From the NCBI GenBank assembly GCA_965372405.1, contig CBDVCE010000017.1:5315-69314 (forward strand): 64,000 nucleotides of DNA. The letters run 5' to 3'. This DNA comes from Sunxiuqinia sp965372405. Lineage in GTDB: Bacteria; Bacteroidota; Bacteroidia; Bacteroidales; Prolixibacteraceae. Positions within the stretch are counted from its first letter, which is position 1; each line of letters opens with the position of its first letter. This document shows positions 26,120 through 35,624 of this stretch, in pieces. Made by a program: the position numbers and the translations under genes. The notes under the pieces are model-generated. The model searched no databases and was not told where the DNA came from. It saw only the letters and a program-made list of their open reading frames with translations.

Positions 26120-27118
26120 ATGAATTACGAAGATATTCTGGTTAACCTGCGAAATAAAATCTACCATCCCATTTATTTTTTGATGGGGGAAGAAAGCTAT
26201 TTTATTGACCAAATCACCGACTACATTGCAAAAAATATATTAACCGAAGCAGAAAAAGGTTTCAACCAACATGTTTTGTATGGGAAAGACACTGACATTG
26301 AGACGATTATCACACATGCAAGACGTTTCCCAATGATGGCCAATCACCAGGTTATCATTTTAAAAGAAGCACAAAATATTAAAAAAATTGAGGAGCTTGA
26401 ACACTACATAAAAGCTCCACTTGAAAGTACCATTCTTGTAATTAACTACAAGTACAAAACAATTGATAAACGGAAGAGCTTCGCGAAGCAACTGGGGAAA
26501 AAAGGAGTTCTTTTTGAGTCAAAGAAAATATATGACAACAAGCTTCCCGCTTGGATTAACAGCTATTTATCAAACCAAAAATATAGTATTGAGCCGCAAG
26601 CTTCGGCAATGCTCGCTGAGTACCTAGGAACTGATCTTGGTAAAGTGTCCAACGAACTGGACAAGTTGATCATCTCATTGCCTGAAAACACCAAAATATC
26701 ACCCGACCATATTGAAAAGAACATAGGGATCAGTAAAGATTTCAACATTTTTGAATTGCAAAATGCCTTGGGAGAAAAAAACATTCTAAAAACAAACCAA
26801 ATCATTAATTATTTCGCTGCAAATCCATCTTCAAATCCAATACCAAGAACCATTGCCAGTTTGTATTTTTTCTTTATGAAAATTTTAACTTTCCATTTCT
26901 TGGAAGACAAATCGCAAAATGCAGTGGCATCAAGCCTGCAGATCAATCCATTCTTTGTTCGCTCTTACATGTCTGCTGCTAAAAAATATCCCATTAAAAA
27001 AGTTGTTGCGATAATGGCGATTCTACGAGAATACGACATGAAGTCAAAGGGAATGGGAAATGTATCTGCTTCGGCTGGAGACCTTCAACGAGAAATGATT
27101 TACAAAATTTTACATTAA
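26120..27118 (+). CDS. holA: DNA polymerase III subunit delta
   Basis: A 332-residue protein of normal HolA length. The AAA+-like N-terminal part has YFLMGEESYFIDQITDYIA, where homologs show a degenerate P-loop-like segment. The collar domain carries FELQNALGEKNILKTNQII, and the C-terminus holds the family's FFVRSYMSAAKKY stretch. It opens the beta clamp within the clamp loader. The gene sits between amn and the rhomboid gene with short gaps, in one likely transcript. Confidence 0.93.
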   Translation: MNYEDILVNLRNKIYHPIYFLMGEESYFIDQITDYIAKNILTEAEKGFNQHVLYGKDTDIETIITHARRFPMMANHQVIILKEAQNIKKIEELEHYIKAPLESTILVINYKYKTIDKRKSFAKQLGKKGVLFESKKIYDNKLPAWINSYLSNQKYSIEPQASAMLAEYLGTDLGKVSNELDKLIISLPENTKISPDHIEKNIGISKDFNIFELQNALGEKNILKTNQIINYFAANPSSNPIPRTIASLYFFFMKILTFHFLEDKSQNAVASSLQINPFFVRSYMSAAKKYPIKKVVAIMAILREYDMKSKGMGNVSASAGDLQREMIYKILH

Positions 27119-27122
27119 TCGC

Positions 27123-27731
27123 ATGACTATAATTATTATTGCCATAACAGCTCTTGTTTCTATTGCAGCCTTTAACAAGCCAGACTTGATGGAAAGGTTG
27201 CAATTTAATGCAAGTAAAGTGGTTCACAAACAAGAATATCTACGCTTAATCAGCCATGGCTTTATACATGCCAATTGGGAGCACCTAATTGTAAACATGT
27301 TTGTTCTGTATTCTTTTGGAAGTGCAATTGAAAGCTATTTTGAATATGGTTTTGGCAGGCTTCACAACGCCTACTTCCTTATTTTATATTTTGGAGGTAT
27401 GGTTTTTGCCAATGCCTATGCACTTTTTAAACACCGAAATAACTTTTATTACAATGCAGTTGGTGCATCGGGTGCAGTTTCTGCAGTACTTTTTGCTGCA
27501 ATATTTTTTGAACCGTGGAGCAAAATTTATTTTTTTGGTATTCTGCCAGTTCCCGGAATTGTATTTGCCATACTTTATCTGGGCTACTCATATTACATGA
27601 GCAGAAAACAAAATGACAATGTTGCACACGATGCTCACTTTCTGGGTGCTGTTTTTGGATTTGTATTTCCAATTTTGCTAAACACCCGCTTGCTTGAACG
27701 ATTTCTTGATAAACTATTTATGCTGATATAA
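27123..27731 (+). CDS. Rhomboid-family intramembrane serine protease
   Basis: A 202-residue, six-helix membrane protein. The rhomboid signatures are present: HGFIHANWEHLIVNMFVL in the second helix (His-x-x-Asn), the nucleophile motif GASGAVSAVLFA (G-x-S-G) and the catalytic His in HDAHFLGAVFG. The fold cuts transmembrane helices in the inner membrane. Substrates are unknown. It begins 4 bases after holA and ends 1 base before the HAD phosphatase ATG, consistent with an operon. Confidence 0.92.
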   Translation: MTIIIIAITALVSIAAFNKPDLMERLQFNASKVVHKQEYLRLISHGFIHANWEHLIVNMFVLYSFGSAIESYFEYGFGRLHNAYFLILYFGGMVFANAYALFKHRNNFYYNAVGASGAVSAVLFAAIFFEPWSKIYFFGILPVPGIVFAILYLGYSYYMSRKQNDNVAHDAHFLGAVFGFVFPILLNTRLLERFLDKLFMLI

Positions 27732-27732
27732 A

Positions 27733-28218
27733 ATGAAAGCCATTTTCCTTGACCGTGACGGCGTAATTATTAACAATTCTTCTCATTACTACATTTTTAA
27801 AACTGAAGATGTAGAATTTATTGATGGAATTTTTGACAACCTCAAACAGTTGAAAGGAAAAGGGTATGCATTTTTTGTAGTTACTAATCAAGGAGGAATT
27901 TCTAAAAATAAATATGAGAAAAAGGATGTAGATCAAGTTCATCGCTTTATTCATGATGAGTTCAAAAAGCATGATATTGAAATTCTAGATTTTGCTTACT
28001 GTCCACATCATGAATCCAATGAGAAGTGTTTTTGCAGAAAACCTTCTTCGTTAATGATAGAGAAGTTAATCGCCAAGTATAAAATCGACCGTACAACATC
28101 ATTTTTGATTGGTGATAGCATTCGCGACATTGAAGCAGCAAATGGCGCAGGAATCAGAGGAATTTTAATTCCTTCAAACCAGAACTTACACCCTATTATT
28201 GCTGAAATAATACCTTAA
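27733..28218 (+). CDS. HAD-IIIA phosphatase (GmhB/histidinol-phosphatase type)
   Basis: A 161-residue HAD phosphatase. Motif I is FLDRDGVIIN, motif II VVTNQGGI and motif IV LIGDSIRDIEAANGAG. The zinc-binding loop CPHHESNEKCFCRKP (Cys-His-Cys-Cys) is the hallmark of the D-glycero-D-manno-heptose-1,7-bisphosphate 7-phosphatase/HisB-N group. It most likely dephosphorylates a heptose or related sugar bisphosphate in the cytoplasm for LPS, but histidinol phosphate cannot be excluded. No heptose or histidine genes are adjacent. It follows the rhomboid gene by one base and precedes the aminotransferase by two. Confidence 0.88.
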   Translation: MKAIFLDRDGVIINNSSHYYIFKTEDVEFIDGIFDNLKQLKGKGYAFFVVTNQGGISKNKYEKKDVDQVHRFIHDEFKKHDIEILDFAYCPHHESNEKCFCRKPSSLMIEKLIAKYKIDRTTSFLIGDSIRDIEAANGAGIRGILIPSNQNLHPIIAEIIP

Positions 28219-28220
28219 CA

Positions 28221-29042
28221 ATGGCTCAATTCATACTGTACAATGGAGATTTCTTTTTGGAAAAAGAAAAGCTTTTCGACCAGCAATCTCTTGCAAACAA
28301 GCTGTTCTCTGAAGAAATTAGATCCATCAAAAGCATTATGCCATTTTGGGAGGAACACCTTCAGCTTCTTATTTTCAAATTTAAACTGCGAAACATTGGA
28401 CTACCTGCTTTTTTGCAGAATGAAGGAAATGAACTAAAACGACAAATAGAACGGTCGCTTACAAAAAACAAACTTTTTAAGAGTGCTGTAGTTTCAATCA
28501 CATTTTTTCACAATCAAAATAAAATCTCGTACCTGATATCTGTTGTTGGTAGTGATTCAAATAAATTTCTTCTGAATAAAGATGGATTGATTGTTGAAAT
28601 TTATGACAAAGTAACCAAAGCAATATCGCCACTCTCGTCACTATCAGAAGGTTCTGAGCCTTTTTGGAAATTACTTCGATCACATCAGGCACAACAACCT
28701 GGTATTGAATTTTTACTCACAAACACCGAAGGGAGTATTATTGAAGCATGGAAAAAGAATATATTTATCATTAAAGATAAACAGATAATAACCCCTGCAA
28801 TTTCGACAGGTGCCTACGTAGATATTAGCCTGAGGATAGTAAAAAGAATAAGCAAAATCCTTGGGCTTGATTTTATTGAAGTGAATCAAGTATTAAGATC
28901 TGATCTTTTAAGTGCACATGAAGTTTTTCTTTGCAACTGTGTAAAAGGAATTGAATGGGTAAAAGGATTCGAGAATAAAAGATACTTCAGTAAAACAACT
29001 CGGCTGATAAATGACGAATTTAATAGACAGCTAATTCAGTGA
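28221..29042 (+). CDS. Aminotransferase class IV fold protein (ADC lyase/BCAT-like, divergent)
   Basis: A 273-residue protein with the D-amino-acid/branched-chain aminotransferase fold. The recognisable part is FLLTNTEGSIIEAWKKNIFIIKDKQIITPAISTGAY, matching the family's L-L-N-x-x-G-x-x-x-E-x-x-x-x-N-I-F pattern, and the helix SLRIVKRISKILGLDFIEVN. Lys in EPFWKLLRS could be the PLP lysine, but the flanking residues are unusual, so catalytic status is uncertain. Related proteins in Bacteroidota are annotated as aminodeoxychorismate lyase or plain aminotransferase. The last 12 bases overlap the end of the convergent yqgE gene. Confidence 0.75.
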   Translation: MAQFILYNGDFFLEKEKLFDQQSLANKLFSEEIRSIKSIMPFWEEHLQLLIFKFKLRNIGLPAFLQNEGNELKRQIERSLTKNKLFKSAVVSITFFHNQNKISYLISVVGSDSNKFLLNKDGLIVEIYDKVTKAISPLSSLSEGSEPFWKLLRSHQAQQPGIEFLLTNTEGSIIEAWKKNIFIIKDKQIITPAISTGAYVDISLRIVKRISKILGLDFIEVNQVLRSDLLSAHEVFLCNCVKGIEWVKGFENKRYFSKTTRLINDEFNRQLIQ

Positions 29043-29606
29043 TGGATTTTCAGGAAAGTTTTCCCAAATAGTATACTTACCACCAACATCACGAATGGCA
29101 TCAACCCAAGTAGTTTGACTAGGTTTTTTATCCAATACACTATTCTCCTTTATTTCAGAAACAAGCCATGAATTTTCATTTAATTCCTCTTCCAGCTGAC
29201 CTTCATCCCACCCGGAATAACCCAGGAAAAAACGTATCTGGTCATTTCTCACCGCCCCTAAACTTATTTTCTTTTTAAGAACTTCAAAATCTCCACCCCA
29301 ATATATATTATCTTTTACATGAATACTTCCGGGGATCTCATCACCAAGTGAGTGAATAAAATAGATGGAGTCGGTACTTACCGGCCCACCTAAAGAAACT
29401 TCAGCATTAAAATCAGGAAAATCGCTCATGATCTCATCAATCGGATAGTCAATTTTTTTATTAATAATAAAGCCAACCGCCCCTTTTTCGCTATGCGACA
29501 CAATCAAAATTACAGCACGATTAAAATAGCTACCTGGCAAAAAAGGTTCAGCAATTAAAATCCTCCCTTTTTCAGGTGCCACATGGTTTGTCTCTATTTT
29601 AAACAT
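29031..29606 (-). CDS. YqgE/AlgH family protein
   Basis: A 191-residue protein of the YqgE/AlgH (DUF179) family. GRILIAEPFLPGSYFNRAVILIVSHSEKGAVGFIINK is the signature N-terminal region, followed by LGGPVSTDSIYFIHSLG and FFLGYSGWDEGQLEEELNENSWLV. AlgH was linked to alginate regulation in Pseudomonas, but the general role is unclear. The ATG at 29606 is used here; a TTG at 29618 would give the extra residues LDIN, which resemble the usual start of Bacteroidota homologs, so the true start may be slightly upstream. Confidence 0.93.
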   Translation of the reverse strand: MFKIETNHVAPEKGRILIAEPFLPGSYFNRAVILIVSHSEKGAVGFIINKKIDYPIDEIMSDFPDFNAEVSLGGPVSTDSIYFIHSLGDEIPGSIHVKDNIYWGGDFEVLKKKISLGAVRNDQIRFFLGYSGWDEGQLEEELNENSWLVSEIKENSVLDKKPSQTTWVDAIRDVGGKYTIWENFPENPSLN

Positions 29607-29767
29607 ATTGATATCCAAGGCTGTAATCTTAATAAATCTATTCCAATTTAAAAAAAATGTATTATTTATCAAACAGTTAAACGCAATAACTTTAAAATAA
29701 ATCTAAATAAGCTTTTTTCTCTTCAAAAAAACTACAAGAATTATCAAAATATTAAAGCAACTAGATT

Positions 29768-30070
29768 TTATTCCTCTTCAATAATTACGAACACATCTTC
29801 GTTCGATTTTTTCATCAAGAATTGTTCACGGGCAAACTTTTCGAGGTTTTTCTGATTGGTTTGGAGTTCTTGGATTTTTCGCTGATCAGACTCAATTTTA
29901 GTTTCCAGAAAGTCTTTTTGCTCCACCAAAAGGGAAAGTTTTTGCTTGTTCTGAAAGTGCTGTAGCAGGTTGTGTTCGTCAAAAAAGAAAATCCATATCA
30001 AAAAGAAAAAGACAGCAAAACTGTACTTATTTCGAATGTATTTCCAAATGACATGTAGGATCGTCTTCAT
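29768..30070 (-). CDS. FtsB/DivIC-family septum formation initiator
   Basis: A 100-residue single-pass membrane protein. A short cytoplasmic N-terminus is followed by one transmembrane helix (YSFAVFFFLIWIFFF) and a periplasmic coiled coil (LLVEQKDFLETKIESDQRKIQELQTNQKNLEKFARE) ending in the family's E-x-F-x-M-K-K pattern. This is the layout of FtsB/DivIC, which joins FtsL and FtsQ in the divisome. The gene lies after pruA on the minus strand, behind a terminator. Confidence 0.88.
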   Translation of the reverse strand: MKTILHVIWKYIRNKYSFAVFFFLIWIFFFDEHNLLQHFQNKQKLSLLVEQKDFLETKIESDQRKIQELQTNQKNLEKFAREQFLMKKSNEDVFVIIEEE

Positions 30071-30110
30071 TTCAAAAATTATTTACAGCAAAAGTAAGTC
30101 ATCTGTGCTG

Positions 30111-30143
30111 AAAAAAAAAGGAGGTGAAAAAAATCACCTCCTT
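30111..30143 (-). terminator. Rho-independent terminator of pruA
   Basis: A perfect 10-base-pair hairpin, AAGGAGGTGA (30118-30127) with TCACCTCCTT (30134-30143), starts 24 bases after the pruA stop. On the minus strand it runs into nine T residues (A-run at 30111-30119 on the plus strand). Confidence 0.92.
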
Positions 30144-30166
30144 AATGTATCATTTAAGTAAAAAGT

Positions 30167-31804
30167 TTATTCGTTATCCGGAGCAAAGTTCGGATAGGTA
30201 TAATCATGTGCAGGCACAAATGTTTCCTTAATTGTACGAATGGAGGTCCAACGAAGGAAATTAAATATTGACCCTGCTTTATCATCGGTACCAGAGCCAC
30301 GAGCTCCACCAAATGGTTGTTGACCAACTACAGCTCCTGTTGGTTTATCATTGATGTAGAAATTACCTGCGGCATTTTCCAATCGCTTTGTAATTTTCTC
30401 AATGTTATAACGGTTCTGAGAAAGCACAGCACCAGTTAATGCATAAATTGAAGTGTTATCAAGAATAGTCAGGGTCTCATCCATCTTTTCATCTTCATAA
30501 ACATATACAGTTAGAACTGGCCCAAATAATTCTTCTTCCATAGTTACGTAATCAGGCTTTTTCGCCAGAATAACTGTTGGTTCAATAAAATATCCAACCG
30601 ACTTATCATGATTTCCACCAAAAATCACATCAGCATCAGCATCCTCTTTTGCCCTATCAATGAAACCAGCTAACTTATCAAATGTTGTTTCATCAATTAC
30701 TGCATTAACAAAGTTGGTAAAGTCTTCAGGAGGCCCCATTTTAACTGTTGCCAATTCTTTTCCCAAGCGTTCACGAACATCATCCCAAATACTTTCGGGA
30801 ATGTAAACTCTGGATGCAGCAGAACATTTTTGACCCTGATATTCAAATGCACCACGAACCATAGCAATCGCCAATGTTTGCTTGTCGGCAGTAGAATCTG
30901 CAAAGATGAAATCTTTACCTCCTGTTTCTCCTACAATACGTGGGTAAGATTTGTACTTGAAAATATTTTCACCAATTGTTTTCCAAATGCTTTGAAATAC
31001 TCCAGTTGAACCGGTGAAGTGGATGCCTGCAAATTCAGGATGAGTCAGTACCACATCAGCGGCAACCGGTCCGGAAACATATACCAGATTGATTACCCCA
31101 TCAGGAACACCCGCTTCTTTAAATATATCCATAATTACTGCGGCAGAATAAACAGCAGTTTTTGAAGGTTTCCAAACAGCAACATTCCCCATCATCGCAG
31201 GCGCTGCTGGAAGGTTACCTGCTATAGATGTAAAATTGAAAGGGGTTAATGCAAATACGAACCCTTCCAACGGGCGGAATTCATTGTAATTCCATATTCC
31301 AGGAGCAGATTCTGGTTGCATTTTATAAATATCGGTCATGCATTTTACTCCAAATCTGAAAAAATCAGCCAATTCACAAGCTGCATCGATTTCGGCTTGC
31401 AGCGCATTTTTTGATTGCCCTAACATTGTTGCAGCATTAATTTTATCTCGATAAGGACCTGCTAAAAGATCCGCAGCTTTAAGAAAAATTGAAGCTCTAT
31501 GCTGCCATCCCATGTTAGCCCATTTTTCTTTAGCCTCAAGAGCCGCATCAATTGCCATCTCTACATGAGATGCATCTCCCTGGGAATAATATCCTAAAGT
31601 ATGATTAATATCGTGTGGAGGAGCCATCCTCACCCTGCGATCTGTTGTAACCTCGCGACCACCTATAATCATTGGCAATTCAACTTCCTTTGATCTCAAC
31701 TTTTCAATCTCAGCCTTCAAACTGGCTCTTTCCTGCGAACCTGGAGCATACGCTTTTACGGGTTCGTTTTTTGCTATTGGTACGTTAAAAAATCCTTTTG
31801 CCAT
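30167..31804 (-). CDS. pruA: L-glutamate gamma-semialdehyde dehydrogenase (1-pyrroline-5-carboxylate dehydrogenase)
   Basis: A 545-residue aldehyde dehydrogenase with the length of the ALDH4-type P5C dehydrogenase, without a proline dehydrogenase fusion. Catalytic Cys lies in EYQGQKCSAASRVYIP and the general base Glu in VGETGGKDFIFAD. NAD-site sequences include ALTPFNFTSIAGNLPAAPA and FTGSTGVF. It oxidises glutamate semialdehyde to glutamate in proline catabolism. proline dehydrogenase is not adjacent. A TAGCTTTG -7 box on the minus strand (31852-31845) may drive it, and a strong terminator ends it. Confidence 0.95.
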   Translation of the reverse strand: MAKGFFNVPIAKNEPVKAYAPGSQERASLKAEIEKLRSKEVELPMIIGGREVTTDRRVRMAPPHDINHTLGYYSQGDASHVEMAIDAALEAKEKWANMGWQHRASIFLKAADLLAGPYRDKINAATMLGQSKNALQAEIDAACELADFFRFGVKCMTDIYKMQPESAPGIWNYNEFRPLEGFVFALTPFNFTSIAGNLPAAPAMMGNVAVWKPSKTAVYSAAVIMDIFKEAGVPDGVINLVYVSGPVAADVVLTHPEFAGIHFTGSTGVFQSIWKTIGENIFKYKSYPRIVGETGGKDFIFADSTADKQTLAIAMVRGAFEYQGQKCSAASRVYIPESIWDDVRERLGKELATVKMGPPEDFTNFVNAVIDETTFDKLAGFIDRAKEDADADVIFGGNHDKSVGYFIEPTVILAKKPDYVTMEEELFGPVLTVYVYEDEKMDETLTILDNTSIYALTGAVLSQNRYNIEKITKRLENAAGNFYINDKPTGAVVGQQPFGGARGSGTDDKAGSIFNFLRWTSIRTIKETFVPAHDYTYPNFAPDNE

Positions 31805-31844
31805 AATGTTGTACTTTATCTGTTAATTATATTTTCTTCCACAA

Positions 31845-31852
31845 CAAAGCTA
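31845..31852 (-). promoter_or_regulatory. Putative -7 box of pruA
   Basis: TAGCTTTG on the minus strand fits TAnnTTTG and ends 41 bases before the pruA ATG. No clear -33 TTG was found at the right spacing. Confidence 0.45.
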
Positions 31853-31985
31853 TTGAATACAAAAATTTTAATCCCTAATAAAAATCAGCTTTCAAAAAAG
31901 TTGCATTTATACAATATGATAAGCTAATACCAACTAAAATTTACTATATTTAGTCCGTTTTTAATTGCAGTCGATTTCGATATTC

Positions 31986-34070
31986 ATGCTAAAATCTATA
32001 TATCATTTTATAGCCAAACCATTCCTTCTAGAAACGGATGAAGAAAAACGAAAAATCATTGCTCTGCATATGGTTATTGCAGTCGGTATTATTTATGCGT
32101 TGACTGATTTCATTGTTGCTATTTTTGGAAGACCTGCTAATGCGTGTATACCTGGAGACATTTCACTGTTGGCTATTGGTGTATTCGCATTTTTTTGCTT
32201 ACGCAACGGTAGGGCAAGTTGCTCTATAAATGCGGTCTTTCTATTACCTTTTGCATTCTACTTCTTCTTTATTTCAAAACCATATTCTATTCTACCTGTT
32301 CATCAGGCTATTCCTTATACTTTATGGATATTAAGTCCAGGCTTTCTTTTCCTTTTATTTTTTGACGGGAAGCTCAAAAAACTCTCAATTTATTATGGAT
32401 GGGCAGTTTTTGTACTGGCTTTTCACATTTATAAAGCAGGGAGATTTGAAGACCTTGTTTTTTTATACTGGCCTGGAGATAACATGCTGCTTAATCCTTT
32501 TGTTATTTTGAGTGCATTCTATGGAATTTCATTCATATTTAGCTGGAATTTTTCCCTTAGCCTTACCGAAATAAAAGAACATGCCGAAGAAGTTGAGAGC
32601 AAAATAAACCTGACTATAAAAAGTTTTCATCAGGGAGTATTGCATCTTGAAATTCTCAAGGATGAAATGGAAAACCCTATTGGTTTAAAAATCTTAAAAA
32701 CCAATCCTTCTTTTGAAAGCATGTTTCGGGTTTCTGCAAGAGAATTGCGTGATGCTGAGGCTGAAGTTATCTTTCCAAAAGTCTTTCGAAATTCTTTTCA
32801 ATGGAATGACTTTTATTTGCAAACAAAAAAGAAGAAAACTGAGATTTACGTTGAGCATCTAAATAAATGGGTTGAGATTTTTGTAATTAAACCTGCTCCG
32901 AATCAGATTATCAGTATTTTTTATGATGTTTCGCTAAAACAAAAACGAATTGAATCCCTTCTGGAAAGTCGGAAACGCTATAAAGTTTTACTGGAAGCAA
33001 TTCCAGATATCTTCTTTGTAATTGACAAAGATGGAGTCTATATGGATTTTGTCATTAAAGATTCTGAACAAATAAAAATTTCGCCTGACGACATCATTGG
33101 AAACACTATTTTCGAAGTTGGTTTTTCAGAGAAAATGTCTCGGAAAATCTTCCAATGTGTACAAGATGCGATTCAGTTTGGAACTATTGAGACCATTGAG
33201 TACGCACTTGAGGTTGAAAAAGGAACTGCAATGTTTGAAATGCGTATTGCCAAACTCGATGACAATTCTGTAATATCAATTGCCCGTGATATCACAAAAC
33301 GAAAGGTTGCTGAAATCAGACTCGAAGAAGCAAAAATAAAAGCTGAAGAAGCCGACAACTTAAAATCGGCTTTCCTTGCCAATATCTCCCATGAAATCCG
33401 CACCCCGATGAATGCCATAATTGGATTTTCGAAAATGGTTGGATCCCCTGAGTTTGACATGGAAGAAAAGAACCGTTTCATTGACATTATTCTCAGCAAC
33501 GGTAAATTGCTAATGGAAATGATAAACGACATGATTAGCCTTTCAAAAATTGAAAGCAACCAAGTGGTTGTGAGCAATACATTCTGCCAAATTAACGACC
33601 TGATGCTGGAACTGTATCGCGAATATAGCTATGATGTTAGCAATCGTCCTATCCGACTAAAAATCAACAATGAGAATGCAAATCCAAAATTTGGAGTTTC
33701 TACAGACAAAGCTATTCTTACTGAAATTATGCAAAAGCTTCTGGATAATGCTGTGAAGTTTACGAATGAAGGCGAGGTTGAATTTGGATACAAATTGGCA
33801 AGTCGCGAACAATTACAATTCTTTGTGCGAGATACGGGGATTGGTATTGATGAAAATCAAGTACATCGGGTTTTTGAACGCTTCCACCAACTGGATAATA
33901 AAACAACCCGCGAATATGAAGGAACTGGTCTTGGCCTTTCAATTGCTCAACATTACACCAATCTGTTAGGAGGAACACTCGAACTAAAATCGAAGCTAGG
34001 AGAAGGCACAACTTTCTTCTTTTCAATTCCATTCACAGGTGGAGATGGAACACTATCAGTTGTCAGATAG
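31986..34070 (+). CDS. Membrane sensor histidine kinase with PAS domains
   Basis: A 694-residue kinase. The first about 200 residues form six or so membrane helices, the first of them about VIAVGIIYALTDFIVAIFG. Two PAS-like segments follow (SFHQGVLHLEILKDEMENP and RYKVLLEAIPDIFFVIDKDG). HisKA carries the phospho-His near residue 469 in NISHEIRTPMNAIIGFS. HATPase_c has KLLDNAVKFTNEG, RDTGIGID and GTGLGLSIA. There is no receiver domain, so it must pass phosphate to a regulator encoded elsewhere. The in-frame TTG at 31965 is a weaker start than this ATG. Signal unknown. Confidence 0.92.
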   Translation: MLKSIYHFIAKPFLLETDEEKRKIIALHMVIAVGIIYALTDFIVAIFGRPANACIPGDISLLAIGVFAFFCLRNGRASCSINAVFLLPFAFYFFFISKPYSILPVHQAIPYTLWILSPGFLFLLFFDGKLKKLSIYYGWAVFVLAFHIYKAGRFEDLVFLYWPGDNMLLNPFVILSAFYGISFIFSWNFSLSLTEIKEHAEEVESKINLTIKSFHQGVLHLEILKDEMENPIGLKILKTNPSFESMFRVSARELRDAEAEVIFPKVFRNSFQWNDFYLQTKKKKTEIYVEHLNKWVEIFVIKPAPNQIISIFYDVSLKQKRIESLLESRKRYKVLLEAIPDIFFVIDKDGVYMDFVIKDSEQIKISPDDIIGNTIFEVGFSEKMSRKIFQCVQDAIQFGTIETIEYALEVEKGTAMFEMRIAKLDDNSVISIARDITKRKVAEIRLEEAKIKAEEADNLKSAFLANISHEIRTPMNAIIGFSKMVGSPEFDMEEKNRFIDIILSNGKLLMEMINDMISLSKIESNQVVVSNTFCQINDLMLELYREYSYDVSNRPIRLKINNENANPKFGVSTDKAILTEIMQKLLDNAVKFTNEGEVEFGYKLASREQLQFFVRDTGIGIDENQVHRVFERFHQLDNKTTREYEGTGLGLSIAQHYTNLLGGTLELKSKLGEGTTFFFSIPFTGGDGTLSVVR

Positions 34071-34143
34071 TAAGCTAAACAACATCTATAGAAAATGATT
34101 GCCGCTTGTTCCCAACCGCAAATACACACTTCTTAGTAAACGA

Positions 34144-35445
34144 TTATTTTCCAGATCTCAATACCTGATACCCAACTAGCTTATCATACCGTCCTGAAAT
34201 ACCTTTGTGATAAACCAGAATTTGGTATTCGTTTTCAGTTTCAACATGCGTTCCTTCAAGTACAGCTTCTTCTGCCACAATAGCTGCCTCTGGGACATAT
34301 ACATATTGAAAATTGTAGTATCCTTGCTTCAATAAAAGGGTTAATTCATAGGCTGCAGTTTTATAATTCCAGGTCATTTCATTGCTTTTGTTTGCATTCC
34401 AATCTGTTAGTGCACCAAAAACATTTACACTCCCCCCAACTAGCTGAGCTTCCATATCCAACGTAAAATGAACAAAAATATAATCGCACTGAATATCAAA
34501 ATCATCAACCCGATCCTGACTTTCAACCACAAAGTTTCCATTCATCTCTTCATAATTGAAATATTTCTTATTTGAACGGATTTCATCAGTTGCTAATGTT
34601 GTATGGAAATAGGGTCGATGAAAAGTTGTTGCAAAAACATTCTCTCCATTATATCTAGTTGTTCGAATGTCAAAATAACGATATTCATTTCCACCTTTAA
34701 AAATATTCTCTTTATCGTAGTCATAAATCAATTCCTTATCTCTTATGAAAAGTGGTTTCAAATTGCGGATAGTATTGTCCCAGCGCCTGTTTTTCATTAC
34801 AACCACCTTGAGATCATCTCTTGGATTATCAATTCTCAGATTCTGATGATAAATTGTAAAATCAACCTCCTGATTATCTCCCTTAAATGGATCGAAGGTT
34901 GCTTTTTTGACCAAGCCCTGAACTTCTACTTTCGGCTGGAGTACATGAAAACGACGAGTCAGAACCAACTTTTCCATATCCTGATCTTCATACACAACAA
35001 GCACATAATTGCCCGAGTATTTTAGGTCAACTTGTTCATTAGGGATACGAAGCTGATAATTCACGTAAGTCATGGTCGTATTATAACTCATCGCATAATC
35101 ATCCAACGGATTTTCAGTAAAACCTTTTATATATTCATCTTGCATGATATACGATTCATTCCAATAGGCATCGCAATGAAGAATTGTATAATAATAATTA
35201 CTGACTTCTCCGGAAAGATCATCAAATTTTAGAATCAGATTTGCTCCGGAGCCCAATTCATAAATTGGAAAACTTTGCTCAAATCCATCGCCAAAAAGCT
35301 GAACGGTTTTGATGTCTTCTTTAAGTGTAGCATTCTGATAATAAAATTCGTTTTCTTGCTGCGCAAAAGAATTTAATGAAAAAATAACGCTTAGAAATAT
35401 GAAGAAGATGAGAGTGAAATGACTGTTTTTATGACTTTTATCCAT
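34144..35445 (-). CDS. Type IX secretion system plug-domain protein (DUF5103)
   Basis: A 433-residue exported protein with signal peptide (IFFIFLSVIFSLNSFAQQ). The sequence matches the DUF5103 family: NYYYTILHCDAYWNESYIMQDEYIKGF, NYQLRIPNEQVDLKYSGNYVLVVYEDQ and VNVFGALTDWNANKSNEM. A family member (Plug) was found bound to the SprA translocon of the type IX secretion system in Flavobacterium, where it blocks the periplasmic side of the pore. A T9SS role here is inferred from the family and agrees with the T9SS-tailed protease at 2.5 kb. The gene is divergent from nqrA. Confidence 0.85.
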   Translation of the reverse strand: MDKSHKNSHFTLIFFIFLSVIFSLNSFAQQENEFYYQNATLKEDIKTVQLFGDGFEQSFPIYELGSGANLILKFDDLSGEVSNYYYTILHCDAYWNESYIMQDEYIKGFTENPLDDYAMSYNTTMTYVNYQLRIPNEQVDLKYSGNYVLVVYEDQDMEKLVLTRRFHVLQPKVEVQGLVKKATFDPFKGDNQEVDFTIYHQNLRIDNPRDDLKVVVMKNRRWDNTIRNLKPLFIRDKELIYDYDKENIFKGGNEYRYFDIRTTRYNGENVFATTFHRPYFHTTLATDEIRSNKKYFNYEEMNGNFVVESQDRVDDFDIQCDYIFVHFTLDMEAQLVGGSVNVFGALTDWNANKSNEMTWNYKTAAYELTLLLKQGYYNFQYVYVPEAAIVAEEAVLEGTHVETENEYQILVYHKGISGRYDKLVGYQVLRSGK

Positions 35446-35558
35446 TGAATCTTGCTATTTGTCTACGATTGAATATTCTGAATCAAAAATTGATCCAAAT
35501 CAAATAACGTCTTGATGTATTTAAATATTTCAATTTCTAGAAGTTTCTATAGCAAAGA

Positions 35559-35589
35559 TTGTAAAAAGTTTTTTAAATATGTACTTTTG
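35559..35589 (+). promoter_or_regulatory. Promoter of the nqr operon
   Basis: TTG (35559-35561), a 20-base spacer and TACTTTTG (35582-35589) match the Bacteroidota -33/-7 consensus. The expected start near 35596 leaves a leader of about 30 bases before nqrA. Confidence 0.8.
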
Positions 35590-35624
35590 CCACCCTAAAA
35601 TTATAACTACAACAAGGGATTACA

